From contig NC_086380.1 of assembly GCF_036588685.1 (NCBI RefSeq), forward strand, positions 48,658,544-48,722,543: DNA of 64,000 nt. The letters are read 5' to 3'. The translations under genes and the position numbers were made by a program. The notes under the pieces were generated by a model, which was given only the letters and a program-made list of their open reading frames with translations, did not search any database and was not told the DNA's origin. Shown in pieces: positions 31,453 to 43,199 of this stretch; within the stretch, counting starts at the first letter, position 1, and every line of letters begins with the position of its first letter. This DNA comes from Mytilus trossulus (Eukaryota > Mollusca > Bivalvia > Mytilida > Mytilidae).

Positions 31453-31933
31453 TAATAGTACATAGTACATGTATCATGTATGCTATAGGTTAAAAGGTAC
31501 AAGTAATGCTGGCGCAATTTGATTCCATTAATTCCCATTTGGCGCAATTGATATATGATCCGGAAAATAAAAAGTGGCGCAAACTGATTTTGCCCGTAAA
31601 TGGAACCCTCCTGTTTTTTTTTCTTTCTAGATAATTTATTATTAGAGCATTATACATTATGTTAAGGTCATTATAGATTAAAAAACAGACATACAAAAGG
31701 TGTAAATTATCCATGGTTGGAAAAAAATACCATAATTTGAAGACTTTTAACAAAATTTCATTCAAAATATTTACGGAAGCATTGACTAGACCGTGTACCT
31801 TGAATGCTTTGATTACTGGTATTTGAAATCCTTACATATAAAGGGAGTTACATTTCAAGTACCATAGACAGTAAAAAAAAGGGGGGGGGGAAGGAGTCAA
31901 ATTAGCATGGCTCAGAAATTTGTAGAAACATCA

Positions 31934-32042
31934 TTAAGTAGCAGTCCAGCTAAGAATCATGCAAAGTATTGTGGATTTCTGTGATACAGTGTGTATCACT
32001 ATTTCATCATTTTGCATGATTCTTAGCCAGACTGCTACTTAA
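31934..32042. repeat. Palindromic MITE-like repeat
   Basis: The outer arms pair TTAAGTAGCAGTCCAGC with its complement (32024-32042) and continue through AAGAATCATGCAAA. The centre contains a second hairpin, TGTGATACAGTGTGTATCAC. No duplication was identified. Confidence 0.7.
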
Positions 32043-32383
32043 AATAAGAATTGTATGTACCATATATCAATTAGAGTACTAAAACTTTGAAAAGTGACTT
32101 GAAATTATTTGATTTTTGAAAATAGAGAAGTATAGACAAATGGGTTCACGGCAAAAACAAGAGGCTCGCATATATTTCAGAGGAGATTTTTAAAAGTTAG
32201 CAAATGATGAATAAATTGTGTAAAATTATCTTTAAAGGGCAATAACTTCTTAAGGGGTCAATTGACAATTTTAGTTATATTAATTTTTTTTGTAGATTTT
32301 ACTTTGCTGAAAAGTATTGCTACTTACAGTTGATCTCTATCTATAATAATATTTAAGATAATAACAAAAAAACTGCAAAATTT

Positions 32384-32572
32384 CTCAGGTGCCCACAAGG
32401 ATAAGCAGATCCTACTCCCCATGTAGCACCTGTCATGTTGCTCATGTTACTACAAAGCAAAGCGGAAACCCGGTAAAAAGTCTTATTTGGTGGGTCACGT
32501 TCATGAAAAAGGAACAGGATTGTAGTTACGAACAAAAGGAACTTATCTGCTATCATCTGTGAAACGGATATT
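32384..32572 (-). mobile_element. Second fragment of the 8.6-kb-type retroelement
   Basis: On the minus strand it matches 8945-9038 joined directly to 10241-10325: GTTTCACAGATGATAGCAG, CGTAACTACAATCC, GTAGGATCTGCTTATCC and GGGCACCTGAG. It encodes the end of the retroelement ORF and its stop. It lacks the foldback insertion and therefore records the empty site (32472-32488). Confidence 0.75.
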
Positions 32573-32583
32573 TTTTAAACGGT

Positions 32584-32827
32584 CCAGTGGAACTAATTTC
32601 CTAATTTCACAGGAAATATGTCCTGGGAAAACTTTTTTCACAGACAATTTCTATATATATAATTTGTTCCATCTGTATGAAAAAAGTTCCACACTTTATC
32701 TGGTGAAATAAGTTCTGGGTTGGTAAAATTTGTTTTTTACCTAGTGAAGTAAGTTTCGGGTTTGTGAGATTTGTTCCCTGGTGAAATAAGTTCCTTGTCT
32801 ATATATATATGAAATATGTTCCACTGG
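32584..32827. mobile_element. Small foldback-like element (CCAGTGGAAC termini)
   Basis: The left end CCAGTGGAAC and right end GTTCCACTGG are inverted, extending to about 17 nt with two mismatches. The interior right half holds several GTGAAATAAGTTC-type units and the left half has inverted relatives (AATTTCACAGGAAATA). TTAAAC occurs near both ends (32577-32582, 32828-32833) but not symmetrically, so the duplication is unproven. Confidence 0.55.
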
Positions 32828-33132
32828 TTAAACAAGTTATCTTATATACTGAGCACTTGTCATCAGTGAGTTTAAAGTCATTGGGCTTAAATATTTAATA
32901 GTTATCCCACAAGGAAGCGGTGTGTCAGTGTAATATCACCCCAATGGCCGAAGGTAACAAGGAGAGTGAACTGGTAGGGACGATCTTGCTCAGATCACCC
33001 CTGTTATAAAAAAAAAGCTGGGATGTAATCATAAAACATGACCAAGTATTGTCTAACCTATAATATGTAACTATCTAGAGGCTCTAAAGAGCCTGTGTCG
33101 CTCACCTTGGTCTTTGTGCATATTTAACAAAG

Positions 33133-33400
33133 GACACGGATGGATTAATGAGGGGGGGGGGGGGGGGGTACAGGGGTAAGGGAGACAGGGAGAAAGGGGG
33201 TAGGAGAAAGGAGAGGAAGGCTGTGAGAAAGGAGAAAAAGTTGGAGAAAAAAAAATATGAAAAAAAAATTATCTCTTTTTTTTTCCGGTAAATTTGAAAA
33301 AACAAAATAAGGAGAAGAGGGATAGGAGAAAGGAGAAGAGGGATAGGAGAAAGGAGAAGAGGGATGGGAGAAGGGAGAAGGGTACCCCCTGTCCTCCTCC
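33133..33400. repeat. Strand-asymmetric purine tract with tandem 21-bp units
   Basis: A G homopolymer near 33150-33168 is followed by about 200 nt that are almost all purine on the plus strand. These include three copies of GGGATAGGAGAAAGGAGAAGA-like units at 33318-33385. The minus-strand frame through it (SPIPLLL repeats) is low complexity and not a gene. Such tracts can form triplex or quadruplex structures. Confidence 0.7.
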
Positions 33401-33559
33401 TCATTAATGACAAATTGTGTTTTGGTGATGGTGATGTGTTTGTAGATCTTATTTTATTGAACATTCTTGCTGCTTATAATTATCTCTGTCTGTAATGAAC
33501 TTTGCTCAGTAGTTACAGTGGAAAATATGATAATTTACAAAAATTTACAAAATTTACGA

Positions 33560-33950
33560 AAAATTGTTAAAAATTGACTATAAAGGGCAATAACACCTGT
33601 CCTGTCAACTGTCCATTTTGATAATGTTGACTTACTTGTAGATCTTACTTTGCTGAACATAATTGCTGTTTTCATGTTATTTCTGTCTATTATAATATTC
33701 AAGATAAAAACAAAAAACGGCAAAAATTCCTTAAAATTACCAATTCAGGGGCAGCAAACCACCAACGGGTTGTCTGATTCGTCTGAAAATTTCAGGGCAG
33801 ATAGATCTTGACCTGACCATTTGCATAGTTATATAATGTCATAATAACATTACCGGTACCAATTTTCCAGCACCAGATGCGCATTTCGACATTACATGTC
33901 TCTTCAGTGATGCTTGTGGCCAAAATATTTGAAATCCAAATTGAAACTTT
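33560..33950. repeat. Fragments of dispersed repeats R5 and CGCGTTTCG-type
   Basis: The block 33470-33800 carries R5 motifs (GACTATAAAGGGCAATAAC, TTGTAGATCTTACTTTGCTG, GGGCAGCAAACCACC) in inverted orientation. The block 33848-33950 (CACCAGATGCGCATTTCGAC, CAGTGATGCTTGTGGCC) is another common mussel repeat. Confidence 0.55.
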
Positions 33951-33953
33951 TAA

Positions 33954-34058
33954 CCGGACTAGTGGGGTGTCGGACTAATGGGGTGTCGGACTATTGCGGT
34001 GTCGGACCAATGGGTGTCGGACTAACGGGGTGTCGGAATATCGGGGCGACCCCGAACA
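33954..34058. repeat. Six-copy 16-bp tandem repeat
   Basis: About six copies of GGACTAATGGGGTGTC stand head to tail with substitutions, ending in GGAATATCGGGGCGACC. The reading frame through it is a repeat artefact. Confidence 0.75.
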
Positions 34059-34077
34059 AAACATGCTTAATTAATTC

Positions 34078-36425
34078 AAATATTCAAATTCAAAATTCAA
34101 ATATTTATTGCCATATAAACTTTAAACATTCAGTTTGTGACATATAAAATAATAAACAATATAACTATATTTCACATACATATATTTATCGGTCGTCCCA
34201 TTGTCTATATCACTCTGTTCAGCTCTAAATATTATTCCGTATCATGTCTTTGAGACGTCTAATACGTTGACCCGGCCTTACTAACTTGGGACCCGGACAT
34301 ATCAGCCACGTCATAATGTTTGAACCGACGTTAATAACTTTGACCCGAACTTATCAAGTCATCTTTTGTGTGCTGGTGAAACAAAGAAAACACTTCTGAA
34401 ACACGCAATTATAGCCCGATAAATCGATTATCAGGTTATCTGCATATTGATACTGTAAAATAGCAGCTGCTTGACATTATATGAAGGCTTTTTGATCTCG
34501 TTCGCTACGCTCACTCGACAAAAAGCTTCATATTATGTCTCGCAGCTGATATTATACGATATCAACATGCAGATAACCTGATAATCGGTACATACACAAT
34601 CATCCATTTACAGTAAATATTCCAGTGTCCCCTGTCCTCAGTTCTAATGACCTTTTGATGTAGGACCCCAATTTATTTACTTTTGATGGTGTTGATGGAT
34701 TGAGTATAGAAATCAACTTTTCTTCATCAGATAAATCTTTAACAGAAAAATTAAAATCCAAGTTGTTAAAAAAGTTATTTCTTAGTTCCATATTTAATTT
34801 ACAATCTAATATAAAATGTTTTTCGTTTTCTAATGTTTTACATTTAAGGCATAATCTCTGCTCTCTAGGAATATTTGTATGTCTGCCTTTTTCTATATCT
34901 AAATTATGGTCACTTATTCTTAGTTTTGTTATTAATTTTCTATAAGTAAAGTTTGATGTTCTTAAATAGTCTTCAAAACATAAATTTTGTTTAAGATTCT
35001 TATATAAATAAAGTTTACTTTTTTCATCTTTGTTTTGCATCTTATCATGTATCAAATTTTCAAAAAAGTTTTTAGAGCTTGTTTTTATATAAACTTTAAA
35101 TGATTTTTTTTGTTGTCTGAACTAGTATTTTGTTGAATTTGTGCTATATCTATATTAAGTTCACTTAAAACATTTTTAACATAGGTAAACCAGGAGTATA
35201 CTCCTTCTGAGTCTAAGTTTTTACTAAGCATGTAAGCTTCTTTCAAAAGAGGATTTAATTTACAGCATTCAAATCTCTTTAAATATAATAAAGTTTGTGT
35301 TTTAATATTAAATTCTATAGGAAGTCTCCCTATTCAGCTCTAGTTGCAAGATTAGATGCATTCTTTCTAGTTCCTAGTAAAAATTTACAAAATTGCAAGT
35401 GTAATTTTTCAATTGGACTTTTTTCTGCAAAATTTAAAATATCTACTTCCTTTCCAGAATTTAAAGCTCTGTTTTTTGCTCTAAAAAGAGATATATATGT
35501 GTCTAAATATGTAACTTCAGAGTTGTATATCATTATTGGTTTAATGAGGGAATCAAAGAGGTGGCATGCAACTTTGACTGGTAAATTATTCATAGACTTT
35601 GTGTAAGCTTTTAACCCAAATAATGGTTTTTTTGCTTTTTTAACAAGTTCTTTAGTACTATGAGACATGTTGCCATTGCATTTAATTAATAAGCCTAAAA
35701 ATGAGTATTCTGATACATTATCAATGTTACTGTTTTTAAAATTCAAAAATGTTTTTTTTCTAATTTAGGGCATGTCCTATTAAATATCATAGATTTTGTC
35801 TTTTTAATATTCAATTCTATCTGCCATTTATCACAGTAGAAAGCTAAATTATTTAGACTATTCTGTAGCCCTGTTTTAGTTTCTGAAAAAATTAACAAGC
35901 CATCTATCTGCAAAAAGCAGGCAACTTAGTTTTGAGTCTATAAGTTTTAGAGGATAACACAAGTCATTATCAAAGACCTCTGTGATGTCATTAATGAATA
36001 TATTATATAAAGTAGGACTCAGTGAATCACCTTGTTTTACCCCTCTTGTAATATTAAACATATCAGTTACCATGTTTTTGTATTTAATAGAAGACCCATG
36101 CAGTGTCATCATATTGATGTTTTATAATGTTAAAAAATTTCTTCCCTACCCCCATATTATAAAGTTTGTACAAAAGAGCATCTCTCCATACAGCGTCAAA
36201 TGCCTTTCTTAAATCTACAAAACAAGCATAAAATTTATTTTTGTTTTTATGTAAATACTTATTTATTAGAGATTTTAATATAAAAATGCTATCTGCAGTT
36301 CTGTGGTTCTCTCTAAAACCAAATTGGCTGTTACTTTTAAAATTGTTCATCTATAATTTTAGTGAGCCTATTGTTTAGAGTTGCATAAAATATTTTTGCA
36401 AGACAATTAATCACACTGTATTATG
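34078..36425 (-). pseudogene. LINE (non-LTR retrotransposon), decayed, copy 1
   Basis: Reading right to left, the fragments give an RT palm segment (QFGFRENHRTADS, FVDLRKAFDAVWRDALLYKL; 36084-36420) and GVKQGDSLSPTLYNIFIND followed by FADR where FADD is expected (35876-36112). Next comes a thumb segment (YSFLGLLIKCNGNMSHSTKE; 35330-35746) and a C-terminal cysteine-histidine segment (CLKCKTLENEKHFILDC; 34600-35055). Frameshifts separate these pieces and the second catalytic Asp is lost, so the copy is dead. The 5' half is absent. A TTTGAAT-type tail at about 34078-34112 (minus reading) looks like the original 3' end. The P1 palindromic repeat lies between coding end and tail. Confidence 0.8.
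34262..34590. repeat. Palindromic dispersed repeat, family P1, copy 2
   Basis: This is near-identical to 1722-2042, with the inverted repeat at 34423-34589. It appears inserted in the 3' region of the LINE, because LINE coding sequence resumes immediately to its right and a LINE-like tail lies to its left. Confidence 0.75.
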
Positions 36426-36429
36426 TCTG

Positions 36430-37630
36430 TTGACAAAGGCGGCACACGTTTCCAAAGTGTCTGTTAGTTTTGGCATTGGGTGCCTTTAAAATGTACTCAA
36501 TACTTTGTATATTTTTAATTCGCCAATTTGGTGTTCCACTTGAATTCTGTATTCACCAATCACGCTATCAAATTTGCTGTTTTTTATCAAATGTTATGGC
36601 TTACGTAATTTGAGGTGTTGTAAATGGTGTAACTAAAGGATGACGATTTGGATAAACTTGGTCTCTAAGGAGAACACAGTCCTCCGGGAAATGCAGTAGA
36701 CCATTTCTCCTTATTTTGATCCAAAACATCCCTTATGTATGGTCATAGATGAGATAAAAAAATCTAAAGTACGAAAAAAAAAGAACTGAAAAAGGTACAA
36801 AACTTAGTTCCGCAAATTGGATATAGAGAAACACATTTTGACCCGGTGAAAACAAAACAAAATACAGCAATGACAGTGTATCAACTTTTTGTAAGAAACA
36901 AAAAGGCCATTTTCAGGAACAGGGGAAGAACACTATGACGAAAGGACAAGGTATGTCGTTTTCGGGACATCAGACGTTGGTCTCCAAGCCCCTGCTTAGC
37001 ACTGACCATATTGATTTTGCAATGTCAACGAGCTCTTTAGTAACAACTTGAAATATAAATTACATGTTTGTAAAAAAAAATATGTACTGCTTAGATGTTG
37101 TAACATTAAACCGAGAATTCAATTATATTTTTTTTCTTCAAAATTCATCATGAAAACATTAACTCTAATAAAATATCTTGAAGCGGAGAAGTCCGTCGTT
37201 AACAAAAAAAATTAAAAAAAATGTGATATTTTCTTAGACCTTCAAAATCTATATGTGATTATCCATCCAGAAATTGAATATGTACATCAACTAAAGTGAA
37301 GACCGGTTGGAAAATACCAATTTGGTCGTGTTCACAGGTGTGATACGGACCTACTGACAGTCCAGTATGTTCTTTTTTTTATATATAAATTTTGGAAAAT
37401 TTCATCAAAGCTTTTACACCAACAAATTAATCGTTATTTACTTGCGGCAAATATTTGGTTAAAGACTCACATAATCATAAAATTGAAGAGAAGCGGACCA
37501 GGATGCAGAATGGTTGCTGTATTTGTTTTAATCAATTCAACATAAAATAGCGTGTAAAAAGATACAAAATAAAAAAAATATATGACAGATACATATATTT
37601 ATTTATCTATTTCGTTGATATATAGTCTGA
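36430..37630. other. Unassigned AT-rich sequence
   Basis: No open frame, repeat copy or inverted repeat was recognised between the LINE and the Ty3-like element. Confidence 0.35.
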
Positions 37631-37634
37631 AGCT

Positions 37635-37702
37635 TGTAACATTATTCTATAGTACTTTACGTACTTTGATTTACGTTTGTTGAGTTACTTCCCTTTGATA
37701 TC
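37635..37702 (+). repeat. 5' LTR remnant of the Ty3-like element
   Basis: The sequence TGTAACATTATTCTATAGTA onward is repeated at 40769-40836 with two mismatches in 68 bp. It opens with TG, as LTRs do. Similarity stops at 37702, so the rest of one or both LTRs is missing. Confidence 0.75.
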
Positions 37703-37849
37703 AGATTATGCTTGGATTATGAATTGATAAAGTTGGTATACAGCACTGAAACTACGTGTACTTCTGACTCTGACCCAATGACTAAGTCGTCAGTGTTAAA
37801 AAAGAATACTCAGATATTTTCAAAGGTGTCGGCCTTGTTTCAGGCAAAG

Positions 37850-40560
37850 CAACAATACTGACACATTGATTCTGAGGTACCCCCAGTTGTACATCCCCCA
37901 CGGCGCGTTCCTGTAGCGTTATGTGGTCGTTTAAAGTCCGAATTAGATCGCATGGAGAACGCAGACATCATTTGTAAAGTAAACGGTCCCACACCTTGGG
38001 TTAATTCCCTTGTCGTTGTCGAAAAACCTAATGGTAAGCTAAGGGTATGCCTAGACCCAAAAGATCTGAACTCTGCAATTCAGCGTCCGCACTATCCGAT
38101 GCGAACTTTAGAGGATATTCTGCCTCAATTATCGAACGCTCATTATTTTACTAAACTTGATGTCCGATCAGGTTATTTACCATTAGTCTTGACGAGCCGT
38201 CTTCGTATTTTACTACCTTTAATACACCGTACGGTCGTTAGCGTTTCAAGCGTATGCCATTTGGTCTCAACTACTCACAAGACCTTTTTCAAGCGAAGAT
38301 TGACGAGTGCTACGCAGAACTTAACGGTGTGGTCGCGATCGTCGACGACATACTGGTTTACGGATCAACCCGGGAAGAACATGATTCAAACCTGCGGCGA
38401 GTATTACAGATCTCTCGCGAAAAAGACATGAAACTTAACGATGACAAATTAGAGGTTGGGGTCACTGAGGTTACTTATTTTGGTCATGTTATAACCTCAT
38501 CTGGTCTGAGGGCAGATCCTAACAAGGTCCAGGCTATCTCGGATATGGCACCCCCTTCTAACAAAGCTGAAGTCCAGACTATATTGGGTATGGTCAATTA
38601 TCTTTCAAAATTTGCGCCCAACTTAGCGGAAATCACTAGCCCAATGCGAGCCATATTGAATAAAGATGTTGAATTTGCATGGGACGAACCTCAAATCGCG
38701 GCATTTCAAAAGGTCAAGGAGATTTTGACGAGGTCACCCGGTCCGATTCTTTCTTATTATGACCCGACCAAAGACTTAACTTTACAAGTTGACGCATCCA
38801 AATACGGTCTAGGCGCAGTCTTACTGCAAGACGACAAACCGGTAGCTTACGCTTCAAAATCCTTAACAACATCGGAAATAAATTACGCACAGATAGAAAA
38901 AGAAATGTACGCAATTGTTTTTGGGTGTACTAGATTTCACCAATACATTTATGGCCGTAGTATCAGGGTTGAAACGGATCATAAACCGCTAGTTTCAATT
39001 ATGAAGAAATCATTATTAGACGCCCCCGCAAGATTGCAACGCATGATTTTACGGTTACAGCGTTATGAACTCGATGTTGTACATTTGCCCGGAAAATCTA
39101 TCCCCGTGGCTGATACCCTGTCGCGCAAATTTCTATCGGACACTTACCCTGGTCTTTCTGATAGTTTTGAGGCACAAGTTCACATGATTTTTTCTAGTCT
39201 ACCGATTAGTGATAGAAAGATAGAGGAAATCGAAAAGGCCACGTTGTCAGACCCCCAGTTTGATATTTTAAAATCTGTTATTCTTGAAGGTTGGCCACAA
39301 TGTCGTAGTGAATGCCCAGCGCAAATTTTAGAATTTTGGAACCATAGAGATGAACTTTCTGTGAATAGTGGTATTATTTTCAAGGGACACAAAATTGTTA
39401 TTCCAACTAGTTTGAGGGCCCTCGTGTTAGACAAAATTCATACTGGGCACATGGGAGTAGAGAAATGTATTCGCAGAGCTCGTGATGTTCTCTTTTGGCC
39501 TAAAATGTCATTGCATATCTCGGACATGGTTTTAAATTGTTCAGTTTGTTTGGAACGTAGAAATTCTAATGCTAAAGAACCATTAGAACCGCACAAAATT
39601 CCTCAATATCCTTGGCAAGTTGTAGCAACTGATCTTTTTTATTGGAATAATGCCTATTACATTGTAATAGTTGATTATTATAGTCTCTATTTAGAGGTCC
39701 ATAAACTTCATGGTACTACAAGTACAACTGTTATTAATAAGTTGAAGGGTACATTTTCTAGACTTGGTATCCCTGAGACCGTTGTTTCTGACAATGGTCC
39801 TCAGTATTCGTCCCAAGAGTTAAGTGAGTTTGCGAAAAATGGGATTTTAAACATGTTACATCCAGTCCCCATTACCCTTACTCTAATGGGTTGGCAGAGA
39901 AAACGGTACAAACTGTAAAAAATATGTTTAATAAATGTAAAAAGGATGGTAAAGACCCATATGTTGCTCACTTGGAGTATCGCACAACTCCTTTGGATAT
40001 CGGATATACCCCTCACAGTTACTGATGTGCAGAAAACTCAGATCAGTTCTACCTGTCACTCTAGAGGGACTTATACCAAAAACACCTATTTATAACGAAG
40101 TTCAGAATAAAATTGATTGTAAAAAGTCTTATGAAAAAAAATATGATGACAAGGGCTCAAAACCACTAAAATCTTTAAATTCCGGAGATTCTGTCAGAAT
40201 AAGGGGAAGTAATGGACTCTGGAAACCTGCTATTATCTCTAGCCAACACCCTGCTAGTAGGTCTTACATCGTAGAAAGTCAAAATGGTGGTATTTATAGA
40301 CGCAATAGACGTCATATAATAGGAACCAGAGAGGACATACCCCTTACTACTGTTGAAAATGACACAATTGTACCCCCTGTTCGTTACGAACCGCAGTGCA
40401 ACTTAACTCCCCCTGAATTAGCCGAACCTACTTTGAACATAAATAATTCGCCCCAAATTACGAGCAATACAGAAACTACAGAAACCCAAAAAATCATTCT
40501 GATGGTTTATACATTTCAAGATCTGGACGTATAGTAAAGCCTAAAATCATTGAGTCAATG
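37850..40560 (+). pseudogene. pol: Ty3/gypsy-like pol, decayed
   Basis: The domains are in normal order. The RT start has PPRRVPVAL and KPNGKLRVCLDPKDLN. The RT core has FTKLDVRSGY, MPFGLNYSQ and VAIVDDILVYG. RNase H has LQVDASKYGLGAVLLQDD, and its end YAQIEKEMYAIVFG with ETDHKPL. The integrase zinc finger is HTGHMG with CSVC, the core has ATDLFYW and VVSDNGPQYSS, and a basic C-terminal part runs to KPKIIESM. Reading is broken by an in-frame TGA near 37857, a frameshift near 38170, a TAG near 38239, a frameshift near 39850 and another near 40490. Gag and protease are missing between the LTR and pol. It encoded replication and integration enzymes of a retrotransposon, but this copy cannot work. 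Confidence 0.9.
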
Positions 40561-40757
40561 TAATTTCATGTATAAGCTTATATTTTTTCTAATTCATATA
40601 TGGTGTATGCATGCATTTTGAGTCTTTTTATGCTCGTGTTATGAACCTTATTATGCTAGGACAATTATTGAACACTAACTTTATATTGGAACATTAATTT
40701 GAATTTGTCTATTGTATTTGTATAGCTTGTACATTTTATTTTATTTTTATTTGTGTT

Positions 40758-40768
40758 GAGAAGGGAGA
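40758..40768 (+). other. Polypurine tract
   Basis: GAGAAGGGAGA lies directly against the TG of the 3' LTR remnant, the expected place for the plus-strand primer of an LTR retrotransposon. It confirms the LTR boundary. Confidence 0.75.
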
Positions 40769-40836
40769 TGTAACATTATTCTATAGTACTTTCCGTACTT
40801 TGATTTACGTTTGTTGAGTTACTTCCCTTTAATATC
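40769..40836 (+). repeat. 3' LTR remnant of the Ty3-like element
   Basis: This is the counterpart of 37635-37702. It is cut after AATATC, where the 3' end of a LINE begins. The remainder of the LTR was not found on the other side of the LINE. Confidence 0.75.
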
Positions 40837-41650
40837 TTTATAGTTTATTGAATAAACGCACATTTATACCCCAATGGGGTTGAAGGCATATATAAATGAA
40901 CACAATACATCATACAAAAATAACAACAAAAGAACAAACATTATATACATATAAGTATCTATCATGCAGTTGTTGAGTCCACTCTCCTCAGTGACCACGA
41001 CTTTTTAACAAATGGAGCCGTATACTGCATAATTGACGGACACGAAAGACATAAAACCAATTTATCCACATTATCCATATTATCTATATCAGAATAGGTA
41101 TTTCTAACTTTCTGCAAAAATTCAAGTCTCAAATCTTTATTTTTAATACATGTAAATAAAAAATGTTCTTCATCATCTATTTTATTTAGACAACAATGTT
41201 GACATAAACGTTCTTCCCTTTTTATATTTTTGTATCTACCCCTTTCAATTTCCAAAATATGGTCACTTACCCTTAATTTAATAATTTTTTCCTTATTTCA
41301 AAGTTATTCTCTTTAAGTAAATAAGGCTCAGTTTCATATTTCTTTTTGATTTTACTATAGATAAATAATTTATTATTTTCTGTTAAAGAATTTATTTTTT
41401 TAAAGAACAGGTTTTTATAGTTTTCTTGCATAATATCTTTCATGTGTTTATTCATTTTATATTTTTCTTTTATGAAGTCAATATTTTGTATATCAGATAT
41501 ATTTAAATTATTTTCATGAGTTATATTTTTTACAAAAGTATAAATCAGTCTGATATGATTTATGTAAACCCCATATATTATTTTATGTATTATTCGTGTG
41601 GAATACAAATGAACACCTGCTTTCTTTGTCATTCTTATTATCGCCATATA
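40837..41650 (-). pseudogene. LINE, decayed 3' fragment, copy 2
   Basis: On the minus strand the fragment gives a helical linker region (41273-41647) and, after a frameshift near 41270, the C-terminal segment ILEIERGRYKNIKREERLC followed by a CxxC...HxxxxC cluster (40962-41255). The same segment occurs in the LINE at 34600-35055. The 3' UTR contains ACCCCATTGGGGTATAAATG on the minus strand. Only the 3' end was inserted, typical of incomplete reverse transcription. Confidence 0.75.
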
Positions 41651-41654
41651 TATA

Positions 41655-42330
41655 CGGCCTCAGAGAATATTACAAAGCTATATAGGTCAAGACAGTATAT
41701 AACCGCGGCGGGCGCCAATCCAATATGTAACGTACTGATAATCATGAAGGTTTTTGTCTTTGAGACGACCCATCCATTTTACCTATAAACTGTAGGTGTT
41801 ATTAATATTAGTCGGTGTCGAGAGATGTTGAAAAGGTCTTGCGTTATGCCTTAATCAACTTCATCACACAATAAAATATATCATTCATGATGACACAATG
41901 TCCTAAAATAAGGTGCACAGGTATATTAAATAAAAACTTGATCCTAGCTAAAAATGTTATAATAAGTATTGAATCCTTCCGCTCTTCATACAAAATGTAC
42001 TTTGGTCAACGCTTTTACACCCAAATGAAGTTATAACAAAAAAAACATTCATTTCTTAATTGTTTTGTGCAAATATGGTTGTCAAAATAATTATATGGGA
42101 CTGACACTGATTTTCAACAATTTATCAAAGTCAAGAGCCTGTAATTTCCCCCAAAATCATCATGGTTAACTAACCGTGATACCAAAAATCAGCACGATAT
42201 CTGAAGGCGTTTAGAAAAAAACCTCTGCATAATGGTTTGTTGGGGAATGACAGCATGACAGAATTACGAAGTTACAGAATTTCTCACAAGGGTAAAACTA
42301 TATGGCACTGACAACTTCTTTGCGGGGCCA
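41655..42330. other. Unassigned sequence
   Basis: Nothing recognisable beyond short motifs. The fragment GGTCAACGCTTTTACA near 42003 also occurs at 16889, suggesting a diverged shared repeat. Confidence 0.35.
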
Positions 42331-42339
42331 TAAAAAAGA

Positions 42340-43190
42340 CCAAAAGTCAAAAACTCTACTTTGTTCACTGATCCATGAAAATGAGGTCAAGGTCAGATGA
42401 CACCTGCCATCTAGACGTATACACCTTACAGTTATTCCATACACCAAATATAGTAAACCTTTAGCATACAGTATAAGAAAAATCAACCAAAACACAAGAG
42501 TGCACACACTGAAATGTCTCGCCTTTTTTACTAATCATTGATATTATGTTGATAGTCCAAAGTATATATAAAGCTTTATTACAACTGTCACATAAACGTT
42601 ACATTAACCAAGATAACTAAACAAAGACCAATGAACCATGAAAATGAGGTCAAGGTCAGATGAACCATGCCAGGCTGACATGTACAGCTAAAAATGCTTC
42701 AATAAAACAAATATAGTTGACCTAATACTTATAGTTAAAGAAAAATAGACCAAAACACAAAAAACTTAACACTGAGCAATGAACCGTGAAAATGAGGTCA
42801 AGGTCAAATAAGACCTGTGCAACTAATATATAGATCATAAAACATTTCCATACACTTAATATAGTTGACCTATGGCGTATAGTATCAGATAAAAAGACGA
42901 AAACTGAAAAACTTAACTTTGACCACTGAACCATGAAAATGAGGTCAAGGTCAGATGACACCTGCCAGTTGGACATGTACTCCCCACAGTCCTTCCATAC
43001 AACAAATATACTAGCCCTATTGCTTATAGAATCTGAGATATGGACTTGACCACCAAAATTTAACCTTGTTCACTGAGCCATGAAATGAGGTCGAGGTCAA
43101 GTGAAAACTGTCTGACGGGCATTAGGACCTTGCAAGGTACGCACATACCAAATATAGTAATCCTATTACTTATAATAAGAGAGAATTCAA
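42340..43190 (+). repeat. Dispersed repeat R4, several tandem units
   Basis: The unit CCATGAAAATGAGGTCAAGG, CACCTGCC, CCTTACAG, ATATAGT recurs about four times at intervals of about 200 bp (42370, 42630, 42780, 42930). The final unit carries GACCTTGCAAGGTACGCACA. Tandem structure within the repeat is clear. Confidence 0.7.
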
Positions 43191-43199
43191 CATACCAAA

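Noticed and set aside
33102..33464. Open frame of 120 codons (minus) with SPIPLLL repeats
   Set aside because: It is the translation of a purine-rich simple repeat; there is no domain or splice context.
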